DNA of 16,272 nucleotides from Dehalococcoidia bacterium (GTDB taxonomy: Bacteria; Chloroflexota; Dehalococcoidia; DSTF01; JALHUB01): positions 1-16,272 of the forward strand of contig JALHUB010000297.1 in NCBI GenBank assembly GCA_022865685.1. Reading direction: 5' to 3'. The stretch's first letter is position 1, and the number at the start of each line of letters is the position of its first letter. Both the position numbers and the translations under genes were made by a program. The notes below the pieces were generated by a model. It ran no database searches, had not been told where the DNA came from, and saw nothing but the letters and a program-made list of their open reading frames with translations. Shown here piece by piece: positions 6,613-14,517 of the stretch.

Positions 6613-7896
6613 CTACTCGTCCTTGTAGACGGGCTCCCCGACGCCCTTGCAGGCGACGACGTCGCCGGGCGTCGATTCGTAGCTGACGGGAGTGTCGGTG
6701 AAGCGTACCCACTCGCCATCCACGACCTGCTCGAACCACATCGTCTCCGACACGCGGTGGTCGGTCGGGCTGAGGCTGCCCGGCGCCAGGCAAAGGATGC
6801 AGCAGTAGCTGCGGATCTTCTCCGCCCCTTCGACGACGCTCTCGCGCGTCAGGTTCGGGCCGGCGTTCTTCAGCGCCTGCACCGTGTACTCCGCCACGCT
6901 CATGCCGTATTCCGTCAGGCTGCTCGGCTCCACGCCGGGCGCGAACTGCTTCATCAGCTCGATGTGCCGCTGCACGCCCGGGTCGTCCGTCTCCGAGATC
7001 ATCTTACCGCTGGTCACGCTGACCATGCCCTCGGCATTCTGCGCTCCGGCGAGCTGAATCGTTATCTCGACGGCGGAGACGGCGCTGGCGATGAACGGCA
7101 CGTCCCATTCGAGGAGCTCCCGCGACACCTTGATGGCGTTGGCTGCCGCCCCCGGGTTCGCCATCAGGTAGACGAAGTCCGGGTTATCGGCTTTCAGGCG
7201 CTGCATCTGCGCCGTTAGGTCGAACTGCCCGAAGTCGTACGCCTGCTTGGAGACGATCTTGACGCCGGCGTCCGGCATCCGCTCCTCGGCCTGTTGCAGC
7301 CCGGTCTTGCCGGCTTCGTCGTTCTGGTAGAGTATGCCTTCCGTCTTGCCGGCAAAGTGCTCTTTCACGTAGTCCGAGATGATCTTCGCTTCGGTGACGT
7401 AGTCGGTCGTCATGGCGAAGCGCGTCTTCACGAGGGGGTCGGTGAAGCTGACGACACCGCCGCCGAGGAAGAGGTCGGGCACTCCCCTTTCGGCCAGGTA
7501 GTCCATGACCGCCAGGTGCGTCGGGTCGCCGAGGCCGCCGACGATGGCGAAGACGCCGTCCTGCTCCACCAGCTTCCGCACCACCTCCAGCGAGTCCGGC
7601 GGGCTGTAGTGGTCGTCGCCGACGATGAACTTGATCTTGCGGCCGTTGATTCCCCCTTCGGAGTTGACGTACTCGAAGTAGGCCCGCATGCCGTCGGCGA
7701 CGACGCCGTAGGTGGCCGCCGGCGAGTTGCTCAGGGGCATGTGCGTCCCGAGCACGATTTCCCTGTCGGTGACGCCGGGCACCGGTCCGCCGGGCGTCGA
7801 GCCCGATGCCTGCTCCTTCGTGTCCGAGCAGCCGGTCGCCGCACTACCGGCCATCGCGAACAAAACGATAAGTCCGAAGAATGTCCAGCGTCTCAT
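6613..7896 (-). CDS. Branched-chain-amino-acid-type substrate-binding lipoprotein
   Basis: A second type I periplasmic-binding-fold lipoprotein, 427 residues from ATG at 7896. MRRWTFFGLIVLFAMAGSAA leads to T-G-C, so C23 is the likely lipidation site. A Ser/Gly-rich linker and VTDREIVLGTHMPLSN (42-57) follow, the usual first strand of this family; then EYVNSEGGINGRKIKFIVGDD (75-95), FAIVGGLGDPTH (116-127) and QNDEAGKTGL (191-200). A cysteine cluster CCILC occurs at about 364-368, with another Cys near the end. The frame stays open leftward to 8163, but that extension overlaps the divergent kinase gene and lacks a signal peptide. GAGAGG lies 8 nt before the chosen ATG; an ATG two codons earlier (7902) is too close to it. 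No ABC permease or ATPase adjoins. The ligand is unknown. Confidence 0.9.
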   Translation of the reverse strand: MRRWTFFGLIVLFAMAGSAATGCSDTKEQASGSTPGGPVPGVTDREIVLGTHMPLSNSPAATYGVVADGMRAYFEYVNSEGGINGRKIKFIVGDDHYSPPDSLEVVRKLVEQDGVFAIVGGLGDPTHLAVMDYLAERGVPDLFLGGGVVSFTDPLVKTRFAMTTDYVTEAKIISDYVKEHFAGKTEGILYQNDEAGKTGLQQAEERMPDAGVKIVSKQAYDFGQFDLTAQMQRLKADNPDFVYLMANPGAAANAIKVSRELLEWDVPFIASAVSAVEITIQLAGAQNAEGMVSVTSGKMISETDDPGVQRHIELMKQFAPGVEPSSLTEYGMSVAEYTVQALKNAGPNLTRESVVEGAEKIRSYCCILCLAPGSLSPTDHRVSETMWFEQVVDGEWVRFTDTPVSYESTPGDVVACKGVGEPVYKDE

Positions 7897-7936
7897 GATC
7901 ATTACCTCTCTGCTAGGGGCCGTACTCCATGCCCGC

Positions 7937-7965
7937 AATCTACTATCGCCCGCGCGGTCGGTCAA
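7937..7965 (-). promoter_or_regulatory. Promoter for the binding lipoprotein
   Basis: Reverse-strand TTGACC (7965-7960) and TAGATT (7942-7937) are 17 nt apart, five and four of six consensus matches. Transcription would begin near 7930, about 28 nt before the first ATG. It nearly abuts the kinase promoter on the other strand. Confidence 0.5.
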
Positions 7966-7987
7966 TCGCGCCCAGGGCGGCCACAGG

Positions 7988-7998
7988 TTTGCTATAAT
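7988..7998 (+). promoter_or_regulatory. Extended -10 promoter for the hybrid kinase
   Basis: TTTGCTATAAT contains TGC followed by a perfect TATAAT at 7993-7998, an extended -10 element that can work without a good -35 (position 7970-7975 reads GCCCAG). Transcription would start near 8005 and give a leader of about 115 nt. Confidence 0.55.
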
Positions 7999-8011
7999 GG
8001 TTTGAAGCCTT

Positions 8012-8039
8012 GCCCGGCAGTCAAAAGGTCTTGCTGGGC
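8012..8039 (+). other. Stem-loop in the kinase 5' leader
   Basis: GCCCGGCA (8012-8019) pairs with TGCTGGGC (8032-8039): eight pairs including one G-U, with a 12-nt loop. It sits just downstream of the predicted transcription start. No T-tract follows. Its role is unknown; it may stabilise or regulate the transcript. Confidence 0.35.
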
Positions 8040-8120
8040 CACCCTCCGTCAATCTATGAGATCCGATCGATCCAGAGCCACGGCGACTAACGCCCGTCGC
8101 CTCCCAATCGAGGCCACACC

Positions 8121-11100
8121 ATGAGCGACGAACCAACCGGCCACCGCAAGCCCCCAAGAACACGCCGCCCGCGACGCGTTGACGGGCCAGGCACGGAACC
8201 CGTTGCTCCGGAGATGCTGGAGGACCTGTTCCGCCACTCGCCGCTGCCCTTCGCCGCCGGCCGCCCCGACGGCAGCGTCATCGCCCTGAACCAGGCATGC
8301 TGCGACCTCGTCGGCTACTCGGCCGAGGAACTGCGACAGCTCGACTGGTCGATGGACCTGACGCCGCCGGAGTGGCGCGAGCACGAAGCCGCGATGCTGG
8401 AGCAGTTGCTGCAGACGAAGCAGCCGGTCCGCTATGAGAAGGAGTACGTTCGCAAGGATGGTTCGCGCGTGCCGGTGGAGCTCCTGGTCTACCTGTCTTC
8501 TGCTGGAGACGGCGCCATGCCGTACTTCTGGGCATCAATCCATGACCTCTCTGAGCGCAAGCAGGCCGAGGAAGCGCTCGCTGACAGCCAGATGAAATTG
8601 CGCACTCTCCTCGAACTGCTGCCCGTCGGCGTCTCCGTTCTCGATGGAGAGAGGAATGTCCTCTTCAGCAATCCCGCTCTCTCGCGAATCGTCCGTCTCG
8701 ATCCGGATGACCTTTCGGCCAGGGCCCACGAGAAGAGGGTGTATCTGCGGGCCGACGGTTCCGTGCTTCCCCCTGAAGAGATCACTTCCGTTCAGGCTGC
8801 CCGAAAGGGGAAACCAGTAGAGGATGTCGTATCCGGCGTGAGGCTGGAGAGCGGCGAGACGGTCTGGGTCTCGGTCAGCGCCACTCCACTCCCTTTCGAA
8901 GATTGGCAGTTGGCTGTTGTTACCCAGGATATCACCGCCCGCAAGGAGGCGGCCGAGGCGCTGCGGCAGGCGCGCGATCTGCTGGAGCTTGTCACGACAG
9001 GTGCAAACGTAATCATCGCCGCTCAGGACACCAGCTTGCGCTACACGTATTTCAACCAGGCCTACAAGGAGGAGATGAAGCGGCTCACCGGCAAGGAGAT
9101 TCACGTCGGCATGAGCATGATCGAGGCATTCGCCCACTTGCCGGAACAGCAGAAGGTTGCCGTAGAGGAGTGGAGCCAGGTGCTGCGCGGCGAGAGTTCG
9201 CACAAGACACTGGAGTTCGGTGATCCCGGCGTCCACCGCAGGTTCTACAGTGTTCATCACACTCCCATCCGGGATGCGGAAGGCGACATAGTCGGCGCGG
9301 GAGAGGTTGCGCTCGATGTGACCGCACAGCAGCGGGCGGAGAGAGAAGTTGAAAGCCTCGCCAGGTTCCCCGAAGAGAACCCAAACCCCGTGCTGCGTCT
9401 TAGCCGCAAGGGCACGGTTCTCTACGCCAACCCGCCCGCTCAGGCCATCTTGCGGGAGGACGGCTCCGCGGCGGGCGAGCGCGCCCCGGCGTTCCAGCGC
9501 GCCATGGCCCGCCGGGCACTCGATACCGGCGCGACCATGACCGTCGATGTCGAGCGCGGCGGAAAGTGGTGGTCGTTCCTCGTGACGCCGCTCGCCGATG
9601 CCGGCTACGCCAACTTGTACGGACGGGACATCACCGATCGCAAGCGGGCAGAGGAAGCGCTGCGCGAGAGCGAGGAGAAGTTCAAGCTCATCGCCACCCA
9701 TACGCCGGATCATATCCTCGTTCAGGACAAGGACCTGCGGTACACGTGGGTGCTGAATCCCCAACTGGGCCTCACATTGAACGACATGATCGGCAAGACG
9801 GATTTCGAGTTCCTGCCGAAGGAAGACGCGGCCAATCTCACGACAATCAAGAGGAGGGTGCTTGAGACGGGGAACCCCGAATACGTCACCGCTCCCCTCA
9901 CTCCTCGCGAGGGCGGTACGGAGTACTTCGAAGGTTCGTACGTGCCGACACATGACCCCGAAGGCCAGGTCAGCGGGCTCATCGGTTACTTCAGGAACGT
10001 GACGGAGCGCGTAAAGACTGAGGAGGAATTGCGGCTGCAATCCACGGCGCTACAGGCCGCGGCCAACGGCATCGTCATCACGGACCGCGAGGGCACCATC
10101 CAGTGGGTCAACAACGCCTTCACGCGCCTGACCGGCCATAGCGCCGCCGAGGCGATAGGGAACAACCCGCGCATTCTCAAGTCCGGCGAGCACGATGAGT
10201 CATTCTATCGCAAGCTCTGGGGAACGATCCTGGCCGGTCGCGTCTGGCAGGGCGAAATAGTCAACAAGCGCAAGGACGGCCGCCTTTACAGCGAGGAGAT
10301 GACCATCACGCCCGTCATCGACTCCGCCGGCGCCGTGACCAACTTCATCGCCATCAAACAGGACATCACCGGCCGCAAACGGGCGGAAGAGGAGCTGCGC
10401 CGGGCAACCGAGCGCATTGAGAAGCTCCTCGGCGCCAACCTCTTCGGCATCGCCGAGTTCGACGCCACGAAGATCGTCAGCGCCAACCGCGCCCTCCTCG
10501 ATATGACCGGCTACAGCGAACGCGACGTCGCGCGCGGCAGGATCGACTGGCGCGAGATCACGCCGCCCGAATACACGGAGCGCGATAATCGCGCCTGGCG
10601 GGAGATGATGGAGCACGGCGAGTGCCTGCCCTACGAGAAGGAATACATCACCAGGGACGGCAAGCGCATCCCAATCCTAATCGCCGGCGTGCGCCTGACG
10701 GAGGACCCTGTTACCGGCGTCTTCCTCAACCTGGACATCACCGACTGGAAACTCATGGAGAGGGAGCTGCTGGAGACCACCCACTACGCCGAGCACCTCT
10801 TCGAGTCCAGCCTGATCGGCCTCACGCGATTCGACACCGAGGGCCTTCTCGACGCCAACGATGCCTTCCTGAAAACCGTCGGCTACACGCGAGAGGACCT
10901 CGAAGCCGGCTTAATCGACATACAGGCGATGACACCCCCTGAGTATGCGGCGCTCGACGAACCGGCCATGCGCGAAATGCTGACCGCGGAAGAGGCCGCA
11001 CCGCACGAGAGGGAGTACATTCGCAAGGACGGCAGCCGCGTTCCGGTACTGGTCGGCCGGAAGCTGTTCAAGGAATCGCCCCCGGAATGGGTCGCTTTCG

Positions 11101-12263
11101 TTCTCGACCTGACGGAGCGCAAGCAGGCCGAGGCCGACCTGGACCGGGTGCGCACGGAGTTCCTGGGCGAGATCAGCCACGAGCTCAAGACGCCGCTCAC
11201 GGCAATCAAGGGCTGCGCCTCTATGGCGCTCTCCTCCGCCAAACCGCCGGACCCGGCCGAGGCGCGGGAACTGTTCGAGGTGGTGGACGCGCAGGCGAAC
11301 CGGCTGACGGACCTCGTCGGCAACCTGCTCGACATGACGCGTATCGAGGCGGGGAGACTGTCAATCGAGCCCGCGGAGGTCGATCTGACAAAGATACTAG
11401 ACGAGGCGCGGGTGATCTTCGAGCACAGCCGCTATCCGCACTCCCTGCAGGTTGAGCTGCCTCCCAGGCTGCCGGCCGTGAAAGCGGACAGCCGGCGCAT
11501 CGTCCAGGTGCTGACGAACCTGTACAGTAACGCTGCCAAGTACTCGTCGCCGGACACCCCAATCGTCGTCTCAGCGCACCATGCCGGTCGCGAAGTCATC
11601 GTTAGCGTGCGCGACCGCGGTACGGGTATTCCGGCCGACAAGATTCCGCTGCTGTTCCAGAAATTCGTCCAAGTCCACATCATGGGCGCGAAGGGAACGG
11701 GCCTGGGTCTCTTCATCTGCAAGGGCATCGTCGAAGCGCAGGGGGGCCGCATCTGGGCGGAGAGCGATGGCGAAGGCCGGGGCACGACGTTCAGCTTTGC
11801 TCTGCCGGCTGTCCCGGGCACGGCACGTGCGGCGAGAACGAAGACGGGCGCGACGGGAAAGCGTGGTGCGGGCGCCGCCCGCCGGAGCCGCGGACGCGTA
11901 GTGGCGATCGACGATGAGCCGCACATCCTGCGCTACCTGGAGCACTGCCTGAGGACCGCCAACTACCAGGTCGCTATGACGACGGACCCGTTCGCCGCGC
12001 CGGCGCTCGTGAAGTCGCAGGACCCGGACATCGTCCTGCTCGACATGCGCCTACCCGGCACCAGCGGCCTGGAGGTACTGGAAGAGATACGCAAGTTCTC
12101 CAACGTGCCCGTCACCTTCATCACCGCGACGGCAAACCGCGAGGACGTCGTGCGAGGCCAGCAGTTCGGCGGCACGACCTCGCTGGATAAGCCGTTCTCA
12201 CGGGAGGAGCTGCTGGACCACGTGCACGCCATCCTGGCACAGCACCGCCGTCGAAAGCGCTAG
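8121..12263 (+). CDS. Soluble multi-PAS hybrid sensor histidine kinase with C-terminal receiver domain
   Basis: A 1380-residue hybrid two-component kinase that autophosphorylates on His and passes phosphate to its own receiver. About eight PAS modules, most ending in the DIT-x-RKxAEEAL linker signature, span roughly 31-148, 152-272, 281-402, 409-505, 514-630, 637-752, 760-875 and 883-1000. HisKA follows with EISHELKTPLTAIK (phospho-acceptor H1020). The ATPase domain has N-box LTNLYSNAAKYS (N1133, N1137), G1 DRGTGI (1165-1170), an F-box near 1179-1182 and G2 GTGLGL (1192-1197). After a basic Ala/Arg-rich linker (1231-1258), the receiver has D1264-D1265, phospho-acceptor D1308, T1335 and K1357, all intact. 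No transmembrane helix or signal peptide is seen, so it should be cytosolic. No output domain or separate regulator is adjacent. GAGG at 8110-8113, 7 nt upstream, supports the ATG. Confidence 0.95.
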   Translation: MSDEPTGHRKPPRTRRPRRVDGPGTEPVAPEMLEDLFRHSPLPFAAGRPDGSVIALNQACCDLVGYSAEELRQLDWSMDLTPPEWREHEAAMLEQLLQTKQPVRYEKEYVRKDGSRVPVELLVYLSSAGDGAMPYFWASIHDLSERKQAEEALADSQMKLRTLLELLPVGVSVLDGERNVLFSNPALSRIVRLDPDDLSARAHEKRVYLRADGSVLPPEEITSVQAARKGKPVEDVVSGVRLESGETVWVSVSATPLPFEDWQLAVVTQDITARKEAAEALRQARDLLELVTTGANVIIAAQDTSLRYTYFNQAYKEEMKRLTGKEIHVGMSMIEAFAHLPEQQKVAVEEWSQVLRGESSHKTLEFGDPGVHRRFYSVHHTPIRDAEGDIVGAGEVALDVTAQQRAEREVESLARFPEENPNPVLRLSRKGTVLYANPPAQAILREDGSAAGERAPAFQRAMARRALDTGATMTVDVERGGKWWSFLVTPLADAGYANLYGRDITDRKRAEEALRESEEKFKLIATHTPDHILVQDKDLRYTWVLNPQLGLTLNDMIGKTDFEFLPKEDAANLTTIKRRVLETGNPEYVTAPLTPREGGTEYFEGSYVPTHDPEGQVSGLIGYFRNVTERVKTEEELRLQSTALQAAANGIVITDREGTIQWVNNAFTRLTGHSAAEAIGNNPRILKSGEHDESFYRKLWGTILAGRVWQGEIVNKRKDGRLYSEEMTITPVIDSAGAVTNFIAIKQDITGRKRAEEELRRATERIEKLLGANLFGIAEFDATKIVSANRALLDMTGYSERDVARGRIDWREITPPEYTERDNRAWREMMEHGECLPYEKEYITRDGKRIPILIAGVRLTEDPVTGVFLNLDITDWKLMERELLETTHYAEHLFESSLIGLTRFDTEGLLDANDAFLKTVGYTREDLEAGLIDIQAMTPPEYAALDEPAMREMLTAEEAAPHEREYIRKDGSRVPVLVGRKLFKESPPEWVAFVLDLTERKQAEADLDRVRTEFLGEISHELKTPLTAIKGCASMALSSAKPPDPAEARELFEVVDAQANRLTDLVGNLLDMTRIEAGRLSIEPAEVDLTKILDEARVIFEHSRYPHSLQVELPPRLPAVKADSRRIVQVLTNLYSNAAKYSSPDTPIVVSAHHAGREVIVSVRDRGTGIPADKIPLLFQKFVQVHIMGAKGTGLGLFICKGIVEAQGGRIWAESDGEGRGTTFSFALPAVPGTARAARTKTGATGKRGAGAARRSRGRVVAIDDEPHILRYLEHCLRTANYQVAMTTDPFAAPALVKSQDPDIVLLDMRLPGTSGLEVLEEIRKFSNVPVTFITATANREDVVRGQQFGGTTSLDKPFSREELLDHVHAILAQHRRRKR

Positions 12264-12688
12264 TCGGCGCGTTTGCCGCGGAACTTCAGCGAGACGAGCT
12301 TCTGCACGTCTTCAACGTCGTGGCTCGACGACACGGGCAGGTAGAGCCAGCGGCCTTCCGGGTAGTCGCGCGTCGAATCGAGGATGCCGCGCGTCTCGGC
12401 CTCCAGAGGAAGCTCGGCGGCCTGCGCGACCAGTCGCGGGCTGAGCACGACCTGCGCGGTGAAGAGGCCGTTGCCCGGGTACATGGAGACCAGCGCCCAG
12501 CCCCACTTTCGGAACCTCAGTGCCCATCCATAGTTCTTGCCGTAGAAGCGGAACTCGCCGTCGCAGCCGCAGCCGTCTCGCATAAAGCGGACAAGGTCGT
12601 CCCAGAGCGGCAGTGAGCCGGCCAGCGCCTGTCTCAGCTCGTCCGGCGCCGGCTGGTGCGTCTTGTCGACGAAGAGACCCACACTCAC
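12260..12688 (-). CDS. DUF3788-type small protein of unknown function
   Basis: A 142-residue soluble protein resembling the DUF3788 family, with the characteristic core FYGKNYGWALRFRKWGWALV (48-67) followed by MYPGNGLFTAQVVLS (69-83) and a late EGRWLYLPV (111-119). Family function is unknown; the fold is probably alpha/beta. C40 and C42 form a CGC pair. The GTG at 12688 is favoured because GGAGG (complement of 12698-12702) lies 9 nt upstream; an alternative GTG two codons later is 15 nt away. It follows the esterase gene by 30 nt on the same strand, so the two are probably cotranscribed. Its stop TAG (12262-12260) overlaps the kinase stop TAG (12261-12263) in the palindrome CTAG, leaving no room for a terminator between the convergent genes. 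Confidence 0.8.
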   Translation of the reverse strand: MSVGLFVDKTHQPAPDELRQALAGSLPLWDDLVRFMRDGCGCDGEFRFYGKNYGWALRFRKWGWALVSMYPGNGLFTAQVVLSPRLVAQAAELPLEAETRGILDSTRDYPEGRWLYLPVSSSHDVEDVQKLVSLKFRGKRAD

Positions 12689-12718
12689 GCTGGCTTACCT
12701 CCGCCCAGAAAACGGCCG

Positions 12719-14263
12719 CTAGCGAATAATCCCGTCCCAGCAGCGGCGCTCCTGCTCGCGGGGCTGCTCCTCCACGCGGCAATCATGGTTCAGCACCACC
12801 GTCTTGCGGTGTGTGGTGTCGAAGGCCGGCCAGGGCAGAGCGTCCGTGCTGGGGTCGCCGCTCCTGGCGAAGGTGACCCAGGCGTCGCCGATCGTCGCGG
12901 CCAGGGCGTCGACGTCCGCTCCTTTTCCGACCCAGCGACGCGTCAGGTGGTGCGTGCCGAAGACGAACGGCAGGTCGATGGCATGACAGGCGCCGAGAAT
13001 CCCTTCACCGACAGGGGAGCGCCAATCGAGGCGGTAGGCAAACACGCGCTGGCGCTGGGCCGCCTGCGCCTCCGCCAGACGGTCCGCCGGCACGCGGAAT
13101 AGCCAGTCGGTGACCGCGGCGCAGACGAGCTCATAGGGGTCCGTCGCCTCGCCGCGGGCAGCGCGCGCCTGCCGGTAGGCGCGGAGCATGGAGCGAGCGC
13201 GTTCGATGTCGCGGCCGGGCAGGAGATAGGAGACCCTCTTCGCGGCTTCGTCTTCGGATATCTCCCGCAGGTGCGGCACCATGACGGCGAACAGCTTGTA
13301 CTCGTCGAGCGTCGTCCCGATCAGGATGGGAACGTCCCTGGCCGAGCCGTTGCGGATTTCATTTATCGCCGGCTGCGAGACGACATGCCCGTCGATGACC
13401 GGCTGATAGCGCAGCCCCAGGCCCAGGCCGCGTCGAGCTGCCCAGCCGCTCTCCGCCTCCAGCTTGGTCTGCGCCTCCAGCATGTCCTCGACGGGCCGTG
13501 CGCGAAGGGCCGCAGCGTCCGACTTCGCCATCCCCAGGGCTTCGACGAAGGCGGCAGTGTTGGCTGCAGCGACGTCCTGCGTCAGGACCTGGTGAGCGGC
13601 GCCGCTCTGGAGGATGGCCTTGTGGAACAGCCCTGTGGCCAGCGGCGAGCCGAGGATCGTGCCGATGCTCATGGCGCCGGCGGACTCGCCGAAGATCGTC
13701 ACGTTGCCGGGGTCGCCGCCGAAGGCCGCGATCTCCGCTTGCACCCATTTCAGGGCAGCGATCTGGTCGAGTATTCCGAAGTTGGCGCAGGTTTCTCCCG
13801 CGGCATCGGCAAAGCCGGGAACGTAGAGGAAGCCGAACGGGCCCAGCCGGTAGTTGATCGTGACGACCACTACGTCGCGGGAAGCGAGGGCGCTGCCGTC
13901 GTATATCGGGTCGGAGCCGGCGCCGATGGTGAAGCCGCCGCCGTGTATCCAGACCATGACCGGGCGGCGCCGGTCGTCGAGGCCCGGCGTCCAGACGTTG
14001 AGGTACAGGCAGTCCTCGTCGAGCGGCGGCTGGTCTTCGGGCCGGCCGAGAATCGCTTCCAGCGCCTCGTTGGGGACCTGCACGGCCCTCGGGCCGAAGC
14101 GGGTCGCGTCACGCACGCCCTGCCAGGGGGTCGCCTCCTGCGGGGCGCGAAAGCGCAACTCGCCGATAGGCGGCCTGGCAAACGGGATTCCCCGAAAGGT
14201 GACGAGACCGCCTTCCGCCGCGCCCCGAAGCTCACCTTTGCCTGTCTTGACGGTCGTTGACAT
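12719..14263 (-). CDS. Type B carboxylesterase
   Basis: A cytosolic alpha/beta-hydrolase of the carboxylesterase type B/para-nitrobenzyl esterase family, hydrolysing carboxylic esters; the natural substrate is unknown. The 514 residues match the family length. Seen in order: FRGIPFARPPIGELRFRAP (23-41), EDCLYLNVWTP (83-93), oxyanion-hole HGGG (107-110), nucleophile elbow GDPGNVTIFGESAGA (183-197, S194), acid E321 in TLDEYKLF and H427 in GACHAIDLPFVFG. The Ser-Glu-His triad is complete. There is no signal peptide. The ATG at 14263 has GAGGAG 7 nt upstream (complement of 14271-14276). A longer frame from TTG at 14281 would include that ribosome site and is less likely. It heads a probable two-gene operon with the DUF3788 gene. 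Confidence 0.93.
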   Translation of the reverse strand: MSTTVKTGKGELRGAAEGGLVTFRGIPFARPPIGELRFRAPQEATPWQGVRDATRFGPRAVQVPNEALEAILGRPEDQPPLDEDCLYLNVWTPGLDDRRRPVMVWIHGGGFTIGAGSDPIYDGSALASRDVVVVTINYRLGPFGFLYVPGFADAAGETCANFGILDQIAALKWVQAEIAAFGGDPGNVTIFGESAGAMSIGTILGSPLATGLFHKAILQSGAAHQVLTQDVAAANTAAFVEALGMAKSDAAALRARPVEDMLEAQTKLEAESGWAARRGLGLGLRYQPVIDGHVVSQPAINEIRNGSARDVPILIGTTLDEYKLFAVMVPHLREISEDEAAKRVSYLLPGRDIERARSMLRAYRQARAARGEATDPYELVCAAVTDWLFRVPADRLAEAQAAQRQRVFAYRLDWRSPVGEGILGACHAIDLPFVFGTHHLTRRWVGKGADVDALAATIGDAWVTFARSGDPSTDALPWPAFDTTHRKTVVLNHDCRVEEQPREQERRCWDGIIR

Positions 14264-14324
14264 CGCCAGTCTCCTCAACACGCTGCCGGCCCGGAGAATG
14301 CCCGTTTCGCTGGTTGCTCGCCCA

Positions 14325-14354
14325 AGTATAGTACAGCAAGGTTGCTCCAGTCAT
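14325..14354 (-). promoter_or_regulatory. Promoter for the esterase operon
   Basis: Reverse-strand ATGACT (14354-14349) and TATACT (14330-14325) are 18 nt apart, four and five of six matches. The spacer holds AGCAA-GG-TTGCT (14335-14346), a short dyad that could bind a regulator. Predicted start is near 14318, leaving a leader of about 55 nt. Confidence 0.45.
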
Positions 14355-14381
14355 GTATCGAGGCGTGGCGGCCGTCTTGAC

Positions 14382-14410
14382 GTGACAAAGAGGGGAAAGT
14401 GTGCTACACT
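14382..14410 (+). promoter_or_regulatory. Promoter and overlapping dyad for the zinc-ribbon gene
   Basis: GTGACA (14382-14387) and TACACT (14405-14410) are 17 nt apart, and TGC precedes the -10, giving an extended -10. A 15-bp dyad AAGTGTGCTACACTT (14397-14411, 6-bp arms) overlaps the -10 box, and a second AAGTGT lies just downstream in GAAAAGTGTCCCC. This looks like an operator. The transcript would start near 14417 with a leader of about 100 nt. Confidence 0.5.
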
Positions 14411-14497
14411 TGCGGCGTAGGAAAAGTGTCCCCTGTCTTCGAACTGCAACGCAAGCCCCAAAAATTTGTCTTGCACTCGGCGACTAGAGGAATAGCA

Positions 14498-14512
14498 GAC
14501 CTGAAGGAGGTC
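14498..14512 (+). promoter_or_regulatory. Hairpin embedding the zinc-ribbon ribosome site
   Basis: GACCT (14498-14502) is an exact inverted repeat of AGGTC (14508-14512). The loop GAAGG and the 3' arm together form the AAGGAGG Shine-Dalgarno sequence (14504-14510), 7 nt before the GTG start. A further stem in the leader pairs GCAAG (14451-14455) with CTTGC (14470-14474). The hairpin could limit ribosome access in a temperature- or protein-dependent way. Confidence 0.4.
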
Positions 14513-14517
14513 GTCGA

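Noticed and set aside
7294..8124. 276-residue plus-strand frame opposite the second lipoprotein
   Set aside because: Antisense shadow; no ribosome site or motif.
7897..8163. N-terminal extension of the second binding lipoprotein to 8163
   Set aside because: It runs through the predicted divergent promoters and into the kinase gene and hides the signal peptide; ATG 7896 has a proper ribosome site.
8535..10040. 501-residue open frame on the reverse strand inside the kinase gene
   Set aside because: It is an antisense shadow caused by GC-rich codon bias; no family motifs, and the plus-strand frame has full PAS signatures.
13271..14260. 329-residue plus-strand frame opposite the esterase
   Set aside because: No recognisable domain, and the esterase on the other strand has a complete catalytic triad and family motifs.
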